64,000 nt of DNA, taken from assembly GCA_963669155.1 (NCBI GenBank), contig OZ022597.1, positions 12,525,946 through 12,589,945 of the forward strand. The letters are read 5' to 3'. Both the position numbers and the translations under genes were made by a program. Below, piece by piece: positions 25,875 through 30,771 of this stretch. The notes beneath the pieces are model-generated. The model was not told the DNA's origin and ran no database searches. It saw nothing but the letters and a program-made list of their open reading frames with translations. The stretch's first letter is position 1; each line of letters opens with the position of its first letter. The DNA comes from Arbacia lixula (taxonomy: Eukaryota; Echinodermata; Echinoidea; Arbacioida; Arbaciidae).

Positions 25875-27581
25875 TTCTATCTTTATTGCTATGTCTCTCT
25901 TTTTCTGTCATATTTATCTATCTCCTTCTTCTCTCTCTTTGATTCCCTTCATTCATTCATTCTTTCTTACTTTATCTTTCTGTCCGTATATCTTTTTATA
26001 TTTGTATTTTTAGATAAAATTCCAAAATAACAAAAATAGATATTTGTTGTTACTAACTTAACTTTCCCTCACAATATTAGTGCTGGAAACTGACTTGAAG
26101 CGGAATCATGTTGATTACTATACTTTGTGTAGGTTTTGGAAGGATCTGATTCAATGCTGCAGTTACACACATGACGTCTCTCCGTACAGCAGTAATGTGT
26201 TTAGAGAGGCAAAACCCTGCTAACCAACACAATGAGTGTGCAATACAGTACTTTAATGTAGGCCATAGTCGCTACGAAACCTCATGTTTTAAACATAAAC
26301 AAGGAAAGTTTTTATTTTTTCTTGGTTTTTGGTTCTTCAAACACAGGTTCTTGAAGCTATGACTGAGATTTCATGCATCTTATCGGTATACTGCTAATCT
26401 ATGTCGAGTTCCATGACTTTTGTAAAAGGCCTATGCTATTTGATAGAGGGAATGGCTGAATTTCTTTTCTTTCTTTCTCTGTCCAAGGTCGAGGCTCTAT
26501 ACGAGCAAGCTGTGCTGTTCCATCACACGTCAGCCTCCCTCTGGAAAGACGTAAATGAAAACGAAATACTTTTTTTTCTACAGTATACTTGAATGTTTCA
26601 CATCTCTCATCACTAACACATCATCGTTAACTCTTGGTCATGTCCATTTTTTTCTCTTTTTTCTTTGTTTTTTTTTTGGGGGGGTGGGGGTGGAAGGGGG
26701 GGATTTGCCCACTAGAAGACTTTAAAAAGGGAAGGTAATGCTGTGTCTGACATTCCTATCCATCTACATATGTGCATNNNNNNNNNNNNNNNNNNNNNNN
26801 NNNNNNNNNNNNNNNNNNNNNNNNNNNNNNNNNNNNNNNNNNNNNNNNNNNNNNNNNNNNNNNNNNNNNNNNNNNNNNNNNNNNNNNNNNNNNNNNNNNN
26901 NNNNNNNNNNNNNNNNNNNNNNNNNNNNNNNNNNNNNNNNNNNNNNNNNNNNNNNNNNNNNNNNNNNNNNNNNNNNNCTTCTTCCCCCTCCATCTCCCCT
27001 TCCCTCTCTCTCTCCCCCTTCCCCTCTCTCTCCCCCTTCTCCCTCTCTCTCCTCCTTCCCCCTCTCTCTCCCCCTTCCCCCTCTCTCTCCCCCTTCTCCC
27101 TCTCTCTCCCCTTTCCCCCTCTCTCTCCCCCTTCTCCCTCTCTCTCCCCTTTCCCCCTCTCTCTCCCCCTTCTCCCTCTCTCTCCCCCTTCTCCCTCTCT
27201 CTCCCCCTCCCCCCCTCTCTCCCCCTCCTCCCCACTCCCCTTCTCCCTCTCTCTCCCCCTTCCCCCTCTCTCTCCCCCTTCTCCTCTCTCTCCCCCTTCT
27301 CCCTCTCTTTCCCCCTTCTCCCTCTCTCTCCCCCTTCCCCCTCTCTCTCCCCCTTCCCCCTCCCTCTCTCCCCCTTCCCCCTCTTTCTCCTTCTTCCCCC
27401 TCTTTCTCCTTCTTCCCCCTCTCCCTCCCCCTCCCCCCTCTCTCCCCCTTCCCCCTGTGCTCCATAGTACATAGCCTTTGTGGTCACACACAAAGGTGAG
27501 GATCGTCTCAGCAGCTTGCTTCAGCACACCCAGGCTATAGGGCTCTCCCAGTCCGACATCTTGCCTTCTGCAAAGCCTTGA
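493..27581 (+). CDS. ZFC3H1: ZFC3H1 (zinc finger C3H1-type protein), 3' two-thirds, 24 exons
   Basis: Exons: 493-667, 1611-1645, 3260-3424, 5238-5588, 5907-6044, 6309-7072, 9523-9697, 10389-10592, 11385-12304, 13094-13225, 13516-13715, 14341-14695, 15520-15691, 16833-17726, 18466-18642, 19338-19510, 19957-20089, 21500-21687, 22147-22362, 23588-23884, 24383-24484, 25529-25568, 26488-26550, 27468-27581. Every intron is GT-AG and all phases join, giving 2060 codons and a TGA. Order and motifs follow vertebrate ZFC3H1: a DNYEEV motif, acidic/proline-rich stretch, EEYHRLRKEI motif, coiled coil, SPLLPFKAFR motif, CCCH finger (CQYELNGTCNDDDCVWQH), then HAT/TPR-like repeats to the C terminus. From knowledge of the family, ZFC3H1 links the MTR4 helicase to the nuclear poly(A)-binding protein and sends polyadenylated nuclear RNAs to the exosome. 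The vertebrate N-terminal region of roughly 550 residues must lie left of the window. Donor 7072|GTGGGG is the weakest site. Exon boundaries were read by eye. Confidence 0.93.
923..1422. mobile_element. Family A fold-back MITE (TTAAAGGG...CCCTTTAA), copy 1
   Basis: Long imperfect inverted arms start TTAAAGGGGAAGTTCACCC and end GGGTGAACTTCCCCTTTAA. The arms include TGACGTCACGTG-like and GGTCAAAGGAAAAG segments. TTAA at both ends suggests a piggyBac-type TTAA target-site duplication (inference). Other copies lie at 13240-13473, 19566-19931, 41191-41643, 42080-42355, 48043-48536, 52822-53236, 54171-54921 and 56931-57159. Confidence 0.85.
1479..1600. repeat. CT-rich minisatellite
   Basis: About seven degenerate 18-bp units of the type TCTCACCCTCCCCTCTTC lie just upstream of the 35-bp exon, forming an extended pyrimidine tract. 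Confidence 0.85.
1611..1645 (+). CDS. ZFC3H1: ZFC3H1 35-bp microexon
   Basis: It lies between CATATATCAG and GAG|GTAAGC. Thirty-five bases convert the phase-1 input into a phase-0 output and read DAGMAVGQATFE. Support is the frame logic and good splice sites. No domain is visible, so RNA data would be needed to prove inclusion. Confidence 0.6.
2540..2775. repeat. Dispersed repeat joined to family B
   Basis: The stretch from ACTGAGCCTGCATATATG to the start of family B is also present at 22800-23034, again next to a family B copy. A shorter piece recurs at 43140-43275 (GACATCCTAACTGGACCAGG). The two composites look like one larger element that moved as a unit. The rest of 1646-2539 shows nothing recognisable. 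Confidence 0.7.
2776..3237. mobile_element. Family B element, copy 1 (internally deleted)
   Basis: It starts AGCCCGTCCCTTTTTCAG and ends GGGACGGACAATCTTTAA, 22 bp before the exon at 3260. Fuller copies: 20132-20655 (reverse), 23035-23555, 37465-37990, 55392-55824 and 63690 to the window edge. Copies share a perfect internal palindrome with ACTTTTTTCG arms around GTA. This copy lacks it. Confidence 0.85.
3260..3424 (+). CDS. ZFC3H1: ZFC3H1 acidic/LLKAMLMKRA exon (template of the downstream array)
   Basis: The acceptor GTCCTTCAG is followed by 55 codons in phase 0. They end in EEEENMLRAQLLKAMLMKR, which aligns with the vertebrate EEEEEEMLLREELLKSLANKR block. The donor is AAG|GTGAGC. The last ~75 bases of this exon plus the donor are the unit that is repeated downstream to 4912. 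Confidence 0.85.
3350..4912 (+). repeat. Ten-copy tandem array of exon end plus splice donor (154-165 bp period)
   Basis: The motif GCTATGCTCATG recurs at 3383, 3543, 3703, 3868, 4031, 4189, 4353, 4516, 4670 and 4832. Each copy holds the LLKAMLMKRAARAQADK coding segment, a CAAG|GTGAGC-type donor and a purine-rich GGA/GAG spacer. Copies 1-3 are almost identical. Copy 6 has lost its donor (CAAGATGAGC). Copy 10 has a TAA (ATGTAAAG) in the coding frame. Only copy 1 is joined to a good upstream acceptor. Confidence 0.95.
5238..5588 (+). CDS. ZFC3H1: ZFC3H1 proline/histidine-rich exon
   Basis: The acceptor GATCCAG leads into 117 phase-0 codons dominated by Pro, His and Thr, ending at CCCAAG|GTGAGA. 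It sits where vertebrate ZFC3H1 has its proline-rich linker. The composition looks like an expanded low-complexity linker, with tandem CCACACCCCACC-type repeats at 5410-5480. Confidence 0.8.
5907..6044 (+). CDS. ZFC3H1: ZFC3H1 exon with DSDDSEED acidic motif
   Basis: Forty-six codons in phase 0 between CATACTAG and AACAAG|GTAAGA. The peptide contains VVINFDEEDSDDSEED followed by FMGQLDFFLKEVR. These match the vertebrate VVVTLNDSDDSESD and the amphipathic GGLESMIKEARR segment. Confidence 0.88.
6309..7072 (+). CDS. ZFC3H1: ZFC3H1 exon with EEYHRLRKEIVRRE motif
   Basis: The exon begins DPSRGED after GATGCAG and runs 254 codons plus two bases to CAATACAG|GTGGGG. PKTPDAIR...HKEEYHRLRKEIVRREHGR corresponds to the vertebrate LRTPEALPEEKKIEYRLLKEEI region. 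The remainder is charged and poorly conserved. The donor is weak and is followed by poly-C and poly-A tracts (7120-7157), so nearby alternative donor use is possible. Confidence 0.85.
7459..8930. mobile_element. 1.47-kb element with GTCC microsatellite head and AGGTCA-rich internal repeats
   Basis: Termini are ATGCCTCCGCCACGAAGTGG and GAGGCGGAGGCAT. A (GTCC)n tract follows the left end. The body holds about seven degenerate ~165-bp units, each with a GGATCACTACTTGGGG-like block and AGGTCAGAGGTCAAAGGTCA. Partial copies are at 25130-25428 and 48812-49140 (reverse). It lies in a ZFC3H1 intron and no protein is encoded. Bases 7158-7458 and 8931-9011 show nothing else. Confidence 0.85.
9012..9392. 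mobile_element. Family D palindromic MITE, copy 1
   Basis: It is a near-complete fold-back: TTAAAGGGCATATACTGTAC pairs with GTACGGTATATGCCCTTT and the centre is AAAATGTTTGG/CCAAACATTTT. Other copies: 12670-12910 (half), 21893-22093 (half), 46937-47309 and 59132-59438. Confidence 0.88.
9523..9697 (+). CDS. ZFC3H1: ZFC3H1 coiled-coil exon 1
   Basis: The acceptor TATTTTGCAG precedes the C that completes a split Ser codon. LLKKTDDLLVQQEQQLMRRR then aligns with the vertebrate LLMKDESVLKNLVQQEAKKK coiled coil. It ends CAAACAG|GTAGGA in phase 0. Confidence 0.9.
9758..9939. mobile_element. Family E MITE (GTGTTTCACCAAGCTGTTCG), copy 1
   Basis: About 180 bp with long inverted arms, GTTTCACCAAGCTGTTCGTA and TACGAACAGCTTGGTGAAAC. 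It contains the repeated CGAACGACTTTACGAACGAC motif. Similar copies at 22377-22552 and 51107-51286, a half copy at 53438-53515. The related longer subfamily is at 46913-47836 and 59909-60220. The remaining intron 9940-10388 is unremarkable. Confidence 0.88.
10389..10592 (+). CDS. ZFC3H1: ZFC3H1 coiled-coil exon 2
   Basis: Sixty-eight codons in phase 0 between TCCAACAG and GGAGCG|GTAAGC. The segment continues the coiled coil and then turns basic (NTKRRSEAVVLSGA), matching the vertebrate GKRKLEQD region. Confidence 0.85.
10749..10930. repeat. Tandem dimer of ~93 bp
   Basis: TGATGAGTCACAAATTTAAC starts both units (10749 and 10842) and both end with GCTCAA-AATAT-CTCATCATT. The divergence indicates an old duplication. 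It lies within a ZFC3H1 intron. Confidence 0.75.
11120..11205. mobile_element. Family F fragment (TTCGCGAAA...), copy 1
   Basis: Half of the F element: TTAAATTCGCGGACGCATCC then AATTCGTGAAAATAAAACCCCCGCGAAA. Complete copies at 22566-22772, 42136-42342, 43278-43974 (with insert) and 47355-47577. Confidence 0.7.
11385..12304 (+). CDS. ZFC3H1: ZFC3H1 large exon ending in SPLLPFKAFR
   Basis: The exon runs from ATCATGTAG to CATTCAG|GTAAGG, 920 bases, ending in phase 2. It opens with ALQDMERELAEKIRRFREAE, the counterpart of MEKRRLQKLEYEYALKIQKL, and ends TASRLAPYKSPLLPFKAFR, the counterpart of RPYHSPLLVFKSYR. The middle is lysine/serine-rich linker. Confidence 0.92.
12670..12910. mobile_element. 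Family D MITE, half copy
   Basis: It retains the central AACATTTTGAGGATTTGTG and the right arm ending CCCAGTACAGTATATGCC. The left arm is mostly lost. Confidence 0.8.
13094..13715 (+). CDS. ZFC3H1: ZFC3H1 CCCH zinc-finger exons (13094-13225 and 13516-13715)
   Basis: The two exons flank an intron that splits a Trp codon inside the zinc finger. The finger reads C-x7-C-x4-C-x3-H (CQYELNGTC, NDDDC, VWQH), very close to the vertebrate CRFDLTGTCNDDDCQWQH and diagnostic for the family. The following ERDYLLSSREMLTDLLAYN matches IQDYTLSRKQLFQDILSYN. The second exon ends AAAG|GTGAGC in phase 1. Confidence 0.96.
13240..13473. mobile_element. Family A MITE remnant with internal 84-bp tandem duplication
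   Basis: Two copies of TTTTTAACAAAATAGAAAC through CATAAAACCTTCAC (13240-13320 and 13321-13404) are followed by the usual A right end GGGTTGACTATCCCTTTAA. The element fills most of the intron that splits the zinc finger. Confidence 0.8.
13814..13969. mobile_element. Family H palindromic MITE, copy 1
   Basis: Arms are CATGTTGCATATAAGTTTTC and GAAAACCTATCTGCAACATG, with inner GTAACTTACC...GGTAAGTTAC. Other copies: 15723-15888, 46191-46327, 46408-46561, 50373-50508; a related subfamily (TTGCATAAAACTTACC) at 17787-17946 and 40323-40483. Confidence 0.87.
14341..14695 (+). CDS. ZFC3H1: ZFC3H1 exon leading into HAT repeats
   Basis: The acceptor AATGAAG precedes RTWRPRPRSKR (vertebrate KRKWKPKFWRK). 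Then come DVDEGVRYYT and LEAAVLDRPHDIALWLQLA, corresponding to TPDDVRYFT and LEASVLENPSHVQLWLKLA. It ends GCCAG|GTGAGA in phase 2. The poorly conserved middle is glycine/alanine-rich. Confidence 0.92.
15095..15232 (+). pseudogene. Non-LTR retrotransposon ORF C-terminal fragment (cysteine/histidine tail)
   Basis: Forty-five codons read CGADEQTADHILYHCPDLQP and end QVNWLTQLQEIA with TGA. The C-x2..EQTADH-x4-C-P pattern is typical of the C-terminal tail of LINE-type RT/RNase H ORFs. No upstream RT domain is present, so this is a dead 3' fragment in a ZFC3H1 intron. The last ~92 bp plus 3' tail are tandemly duplicated (15199-15368). Confidence 0.65.
15520..15691 (+). CDS. ZFC3H1: ZFC3H1 HAT-repeat exon
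   Basis: TCTCTGCAG precedes VDKALNALSRALEQNSGC, LALWLEYLRLY and VEMCVKATELVPSYQTWWL. These match the vertebrate LNVLARALENN, IWCHYLRLF and CETAVEYAPDYQSFW segments. The donor is CTG|GTAAGA, phase 0. Confidence 0.93.
15723..15888. mobile_element. Family H palindromic MITE, copy 2
   Basis: GGGCCATGCTGCTTATAGG pairs with CCTATATGCAACATGGCCC. It begins 31 bp downstream of the donor of the exon ending 15691. The rest of the intron to 16832 holds an AT-rich (taaata) tract at 16600-16690 and nothing else recognisable. Confidence 0.85.
16833..17726 (+). CDS. ZFC3H1: ZFC3H1 HAT exon carrying a large repeat insertion
   Basis: The exon spans 298 codons in phase 0. It starts LLEAEDAIPVKLNICQKILL and ends HQILEVLLYGAQLHLNRSRE, the latter matching vertebrate QLLEALLFRVQLHIFTGR. 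In vertebrates these two flanks are nearly contiguous. Here about 200 extra residues separate them, including seven tandem 22-residue units. Confidence 0.9.
17094..17555 (+). repeat. In-frame 7 x 66-bp coding minisatellite
   Basis: Seven units of 22 residues begin GKKDATPEEGVD and close with SRIE. Differences between units are few: D/V at position 5 region, SDRG/ADSG/AYRG, IP/VA. All units keep the frame, so the array is a coding minisatellite. The unit is rich in charged residues and predicted disordered by composition. Confidence 0.95.
17787..17946. mobile_element. Family H-like MITE (TTGCATAAAACTTACC)
   Basis: Inverted arms GGGCCCTATTGCATAAAAC and GTTTTATGCAATGGGGCCC, with nested TTACCATTAATGGTAA palindromes. 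The same subfamily is at 40323-40483. Confidence 0.85.
18175..18206. repeat. (ATT)n microsatellite
   Basis: About ten uninterrupted ATT units in a ZFC3H1 intron. Confidence 0.95.
18466..18642 (+). CDS. ZFC3H1: ZFC3H1 HAT exon
   Basis: NVLKVSDEG then LLLGWLSLMYIHAVGSLPPS and FDPADKLPSRIVKK match the vertebrate RCLAWLAYIHLIEFNILPSK and YDPSNDNPSRIV. Phase 0 to phase 0. The acceptor CCCTGTCTTACAG is duplicated 59 bases upstream (18394-18406); use of that site would shift the frame. Confidence 0.93.
19010..19320. repeat. AT-rich degenerate minisatellite
   Basis: Units such as ATTAAATTAATTGAAATAAT and ATGAAATTGATTGAAATAAT alternate for 300 bp and stop 18 bp before the exon at 19338, so the 3' splice region borders directly on the array. 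Confidence 0.88.
19338..20089 (+). CDS. ZFC3H1: ZFC3H1 exons 19338-19510 and 19957-20089
   Basis: The first exon (DLFPVPWQRKGSS...LWEAAVTSC) matches vertebrate ESFVMPWQ and VFEDAVKAC. It ends GGCAG|GTCAGC. The second, after TTTTTGCAG, reads SDDWLSQLCCLDMSGCRPSR and ends AACATG|GTAAGA. The second exon is less conserved and is assigned mainly because phases 2 and 0 fit on either side. Confidence 0.82.
19566..19931. mobile_element. Family A MITE, copy ending next to a splice acceptor
   Basis: Starts AGGGATAGTTATTTTAATTT and ends GATCAATTGCTTTAA, with the usual inner TGTGACATCA arms. The right end is 26 bp from the exon at 19957. Confidence 0.78.
20132..20655. mobile_element. Family B element, reverse copy
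   Basis: TTAAAGATTGTCCGTCCCTT at the left and ACGGGCTGTCTTTAA at the right, with the CTTTTTCGTACTACG palindrome inside. The flanking intron 20656-21499 shows no further recognised feature. Confidence 0.87.
21500..22362 (+). CDS. ZFC3H1: ZFC3H1 exons 21500-21687 and 22147-22362
   Basis: The first reads HLDMGLSQLPHSCQLYFMQA through TFPLPAFLELYR. The second contains REESRVYMWLCYILLTHDS and ACEAFETALVSL...ELMWIE, matching vertebrate VPYLWLIYCLCHPLQ and EAYEAALGVA...KIWMDY. Splice sites are TTGCAG, TACAG|GTATTT, GACCAG and ATCGA|GTGAGT. Confidence 0.9.
21717..21777. repeat. Single monomer of the 29.1-kb 75-bp repeat
   Basis: TTACCATTGGCGTGAAGACG through TTTCAAGGCCTGGTAATAC is the same unit that forms the five-copy tandem array at 29095-29465. 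Confidence 0.75.
21893..22093. mobile_element. Family D MITE, half copy
   Basis: The centre CCCCAAATGTTCGGCCTGAA and right arm to CAGTATATTCCCTTTAA are present. The left arm is lost. Confidence 0.82.
22377..22552. mobile_element. Family E MITE, copy 2
   Basis: GGTGTTTCACCAAGCTGTTC and its inverted partner frame a 175-bp element that starts 15 bp after the donor of exon 22147-22362. Confidence 0.87.
22566..22772. mobile_element. Family F MITE, copy 2
   Basis: Starts TACTGTATATGCCATATTTC and contains TCAGGACTTCTTGACAATTT and AATTCATGAATAGCACCCGC. The right terminus is decayed. Confidence 0.75.
22800..23555. mobile_element. Composite dispersed repeat plus family B, copy 2
   Basis: The left part (22800-23034) matches 2540-2775. 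The right part (23035-23555) is a near full-length B copy with the ACTTTTTTCG palindrome. It ends GGACGGACAATCTTTAA, 33 bp from the exon at 23588. Confidence 0.85.
23588..23884 (+). CDS. ZFC3H1: ZFC3H1 exon with FHNRVAQLYV motif
   Basis: The acceptor AAACACAG completes a Glu codon, then YLSFVASQ. Further along, LRKLVQRCLDSTATRFSLPL and WADFSFHNRVAQLYVGH match vertebrate FTDLVNRCLVTVPARYPIPF and WSNYEFHNRVIFFYLSC. It ends TTCAG|GTCAGT in phase 2. Confidence 0.94.
24223..24351. repeat. Tandem duplication of ~67 bp
   Basis: TCTTGCAGTATATATTTAGT through GTATGTAGTGAGTC occurs twice, separated by a few bases, 30 bp upstream of the exon at 24383. Confidence 0.88.
24383..24484 (+). CDS. ZFC3H1: ZFC3H1 penultimate HAT exon
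   Basis: After TGTGTGTAG the frame gives RACEHAVQQGFSQLGLQIAY and then LRRKPQCLVFWQ, corresponding to vertebrate CLATWKIAIAAE. The donor is CAAAT|GTAAAG and is followed at once by a 220-bp poly-C/CT tract. Confidence 0.85.
24485..24712. repeat. C-rich low-complexity tract
   Basis: Starting right at a splice donor is a ~225-bp run of CCCCCTTCCC-type sequence. Long ORFs here on both strands are composition artefacts. The following intron 24713-25130 shows nothing recognised. Confidence 0.95.
25130..25428. mobile_element. Partial copy of the AGGTCA-rich element, right end
   Basis: GGATGGATTTAGACACACTG to GAGGCGGAGGCATATTTATC parallels 8720-8925. The left part is missing. Confidence 0.75.
25529..26550 (+). 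CDS. ZFC3H1: ZFC3H1 small exons 25529-25568 and 26488-26550
   Basis: The 40-bp exon (CCTTTCAG ... GAG|GTGAGG) reads VISLALQEQRYKE. The 63-bp exon (CTGTCCAAG ... GAC|GTAAAT) reads VEALYEQAVLFHHTSASLWKD, matching vertebrate VHRLYQRALQKLPLCASLWKD. Frames join without a gap. Confidence 0.92.
25622..26000. repeat. CT-rich microsatellite region
   Basis: Degenerate TTCTTTCTCTC sequence with a pure (CT)n core at 25843-25870. The apparent Leu/Ser/Phe ORFs are artefacts of composition. Confidence 0.9.
26778..26977. other. Assembly gap, exactly 200 N
   Basis: A run of 200 N inside the last ZFC3H1 intron. The round length suggests a default gap size, so the true distance is unknown. Coding exons on both sides join in frame, so no exon need be missing. 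Confidence 0.98.
26978..27460. repeat. Long CT minisatellite adjoining the gap
   Basis: Tandem units of the type CTCTCTCTCCCCCTTCCCC continue up to the acceptor of the last ZFC3H1 exon. The purine/pyrimidine asymmetry explains the gap. All ORFs in it are artefacts. Confidence 0.96.
27468..27581 (+). CDS. ZFC3H1: ZFC3H1 last coding exon
   Basis: The acceptor GCTCCATAG lies at the end of a long CT tract. The exon gives YIAFVVTHKGEDRLSSLLQ ... AIGLSQSDILPSAKP and TGA, the counterpart of vertebrate QLLFEASEGGKTDNLRKLV ... EIGVSLNELLNL. A donor-like GTAAGT at 27590 could mark a 3'-UTR intron. Confidence 0.9.
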   Translation, partial: YIAFVVTHKGEDRLSSLLQHTQAIGLSQSDILPSAKP

Positions 27582-27724
27582 GCCAAAGTGTAAGTGCTGA
27601 TTCCATCAAACTTCCATTTGCCTTTTATTGGTACATCCACATCCAAAGATACAATCTTCTTTCAAGGACCATTAGTTTAGAATTCTCTGCCTCCTCACAT
27701 CTAATCGAGTCCACTTTTGAACTC

Positions 27725-28195
27725 TTTTAACCCTAATCAGGCCAGGCTTTTTGATTTTTTGTATTTGATTGTTTTGGGAATTTCTTATGTATTTCTCTGT
27801 GTTTTTACCTTTGTTTTTTTAACGAAAATTGTCACTGACCACATTTCAGCCATGATTAGCATTAAATCAATCAATCAAAATTGTCAAATGGAAAAATACT
27901 TATGCTTTTATGAGTTATATGAACGAGCACTGTTTTCCATAGGAAATGCATACAAAAATTACAAAATTGTGCACGTTTTGGGATGACATGCGTTACGAAA
28001 ACGGACATGGCTCCGTAATGGTATGCATGGATATTGCGAATTTGGTCTCAAAAGATGCGCAAGACTTGAAAGAAAAAAGTCAAGAAGTGTCAAGAAGTGT
28101 CACGAAGTGTCGTTCTTGCGTTGCGGCATTATTGCACGAAATGTCGATGGGGGGGTGATTAAACCCCCCCCGGCCGTTTTAGGGTTCAATAGTGA
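27725..28195. mobile_element. Inverted-terminal repeat element (AACCCTAATCAGGCC)
   Basis: The left end TTTTAACCCTAATCAGGCC faces a right end CCGGCCGTTTTAGGGTTCAA. The terminal AACCCTAATCAGGCCAA also occurs at 6074-6091. It lies in what is probably the ZFC3H1 3' UTR or downstream flank. Confidence 0.6.
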
Positions 28196-28337
28196 TATGA
28201 AAGATTATCTACTTTAAAAATTCTTGTTTATACTGTACACCATTCTTAGTTTTCACAATTGACAAAGGGATCAGCATTCATAAAAATTGTATCTCTCTTG
28301 CTGATTCAACATTTCAAAACTAAAGTTTTTCTTTCAG

Positions 28338-28523
28338 AATACCACTTATGATTCTGTGAATTGTCTGTTGCAATCCAACCACCATGTTACTCATCAGGGT
28401 AGTAGAGCCCCTTCATTCTGACGACCAAGCATGTGAGCCGCTAGGACAAGGACAGCCAAGGATAGTTCAGGGTTGGAGATTCTTGTGGCAACCTTCAACT
28501 AATATCCAGCGTCTCCACCGGCC
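28338..28523 (+). other. Possible non-coding or 3'-UTR exon
   Basis: TTTTTCTTTCAG precedes and CACCGGCC|GTAAGTAT follows this segment, which is more GC-rich than its surroundings. An ATG at 28384 opens 47 codons ending at TAA over the donor. It could be a spliced 3'-UTR exon of ZFC3H1 (donor at 27590) or a 5' exon of another transcript. No homology recognised. Confidence 0.25.
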
Positions 28524-29094
28524 GTAAGTATGATTAAGTGGTCAGAACCTACTCGTACGCCATGATATGCATCTTGCTCATTCAACTAAAACATTGTGTC
28601 TGCCCATGAAATATAACTTCTAAAGACATATGCATTCCTTTTAAAATTAGTTATGGATATGACTTCCATTTTTTGTATCCAAATCCTATCAAGAAATGAT
28701 TGCTCACTTTAATTCATCAATTTTATCTTTGAAATATAACTTACATTTTCCTTGAGCAAATGTTGATATTATTAATTTATTATATTGGTATGACATGAGA
28801 ATGATATGAATTCCTGTAAATTCAACAATGCAAAGATTCAATTATGAATACCGGTATGTGGTTATTGTGACATTATTCTAACATGGTATCAATGTTTCCA
28901 TGTCCAAGGTTTGAAATTTGGAAGTACGCCAGAACTTTATTTGGATACTCAATTCATTATTGCCTAAGATTTTGATATGCCCTTCCTGTTAATGAACAAG
29001 ATGCAGAAATATCTTTCACATTTTCTCTTCATACTCACTCTTTTCACTCTTGTTGGTTGATAAGTGTTTCCACTCAAGTTGTGTTCTGTATGTG

Positions 29095-29465
29095 CACTTA
29101 AGCCCTCTCATTTCCATTGGTATGATGATGTGTAGTAAACCAATGGGCTTTTCAAGGCCTGGTAATGTAAGGGTTAACATTCTCATTACCATTGGCATGA
29201 TGATGTGTAGTAAGCCAATGGGGTTTTCAAGGCCTGGTAATGAAAGGGTTAACTCTCTCATTACCATTGGTATGATGATGTGTAGTAAGCCAATGGGGTT
29301 ATCAAGGCCTGGTAATGAAAGGGTTAACTCTCTCATTACCATTGGTATGGAAATCTGTAGTAAGCCAATGGGGTTTTCAAGGCCTGGAAATGTAACGGCT
29401 AACTCTCATTCCAATTGGCATGGAGATGTGTAGTAAACCAAAGGGATTTTCCAAGGGCTGGTATT
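29095..29465. repeat. Five-copy 73-76-bp tandem repeat
   Basis: Units begin at about 29108, 29184, 29259, 29334 and 29407 with CATTACCATTGG(T/C)ATGATG. Each contains AAGCCAATGGGGTTTTCAAG and GCCTGGTAATG, so ends are partly complementary. Sequence 29466-30690 shows nothing recognised except an AATAAATAAA cluster near 30322 that could serve as a polyadenylation signal. Confidence 0.9.
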
Positions 29466-30690
29466 GTCAAGTTTTATGACCTTTACAAATATATGAATAT
29501 CTCTTGCTATTCTCAAAGCTTCCTCATCTTTAGCGAGATGGTCATCTTCAGTACAATTGCTCCATTTCTCTCTGCTATTTGATAGATATGGTGATTGTTT
29601 ATCACTTTCCATTTTAAATCATTCATGGGCAGTAGAAGGAGGTTAAAAGGTCCAATCACAAGAAGAAATTATTGTGATTATCATGAATCTTCCCTTAACT
29701 ATAATAAGATCAACATGTATCAGGTTTATTCAAATGATTGAATGTTTTTGAATGAGATGTACCGGGTGTCTGTATTTTAAGAAGTATAATTTCTTCAATT
29801 TGAAACAAGAACATGGTGTACAGAATACTGGTTTGTCAGCACTATAATGAGGCTTTGTCAACCAGATTTTGGAAACAGAATCAATAGTTTGTGCATGGAA
29901 CCTTTTCCTCTTGGCGTACAATCCTTCCAATGATTGTTTTGCACAGACATTTTATGCCTGACATCATGGCGATCTTTTTCTGTTGGTGATATGTTTTCTT
30001 CTTGGACACATTGAATTTTAAATATTTTGTGCAAAAAAATGTTTTCTTGCAAAAATGGATGTCAAATGCTTTCCTCTGAAATTGATGTACAGCATAATAC
30101 ATCACCTGAGATACAAATATGTGGGCCGTATGATTGTTAGCCATTGTCAATGCCATTGTCAATGGTAACTCTTGGAAATGGCCAGTGATATCTCAGCATT
30201 GCAGTTGTTGCCTTAGTTACCAGTGATTGCAAATAACAATTTTTTACCAAGGCCTGTGTTATGGAATCAAGTCCATGTAGTAAATGATAAATATTAAATA
30301 GTTAAGTGGCAAGTATATTTGTAATAAATAAAATCAAACTCTCTGTTTAGAGTACGATATTGTGGTGCATGACTTTGTTGTAACAGTACTTGTGAATTAA
30401 TTACATACATGTATATCAAAATAAACAAATTATGGTGCAACACATCTGTTATTCTGTACTTAACCTTCTACCATAATGTTGATGTATCCTTTAACAAGAT
30501 ATAAGTATGCAGGGGTTTTTTTTTCCTGCACGATTATACTTCTCTAGTATATTAATCTGCAATGGATGACTCTAATTACACACATGATATTACTCATAGA
30601 CTCATGACAATAGTCAATGTGTACTGTTTTATTATGATGATTTAAATTTGATGAAATTGAATAAAATGTCACATTTTACATAGATTGCAG

Positions 30691-30771
30691 GTGCAAAAAT
30701 GAATATTTTAGTTTTAATATTCAGTTTGTTACTGTATGCTTCCGAGGCTTTCTCAGGTCTGCTTATAACAG
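30691..30771 (+). CDS. Possible signal-peptide exon of an unidentified secreted protein
   Basis: The segment is bounded by TAGATTGCAG and ACAG|GTAAGC. ATG at 30699 follows an in-frame stop and encodes MNILVLIFSLLLYASEAFSG LLIT: a short start, a hydrophobic core of about 14 residues and small residues near a plausible cleavage site. No downstream exon was recognised, so it may be orphan or spurious. The stretch 30772-33407 shows nothing else I can name. Confidence 0.28.

Noticed and set aside
26978..27527. Several overlapping ORFs of 230-270 codons on both strands
   Set aside because: They are translations of a CT/GA minisatellite running across the N gap; composition alone explains them.
29050..29433. 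127-codon ORF with MMCSKPMGFSRPGN repeats
   Set aside because: Translation of the five-copy 75-bp tandem repeat; a stray monomer at 21.7 kb is non-coding.
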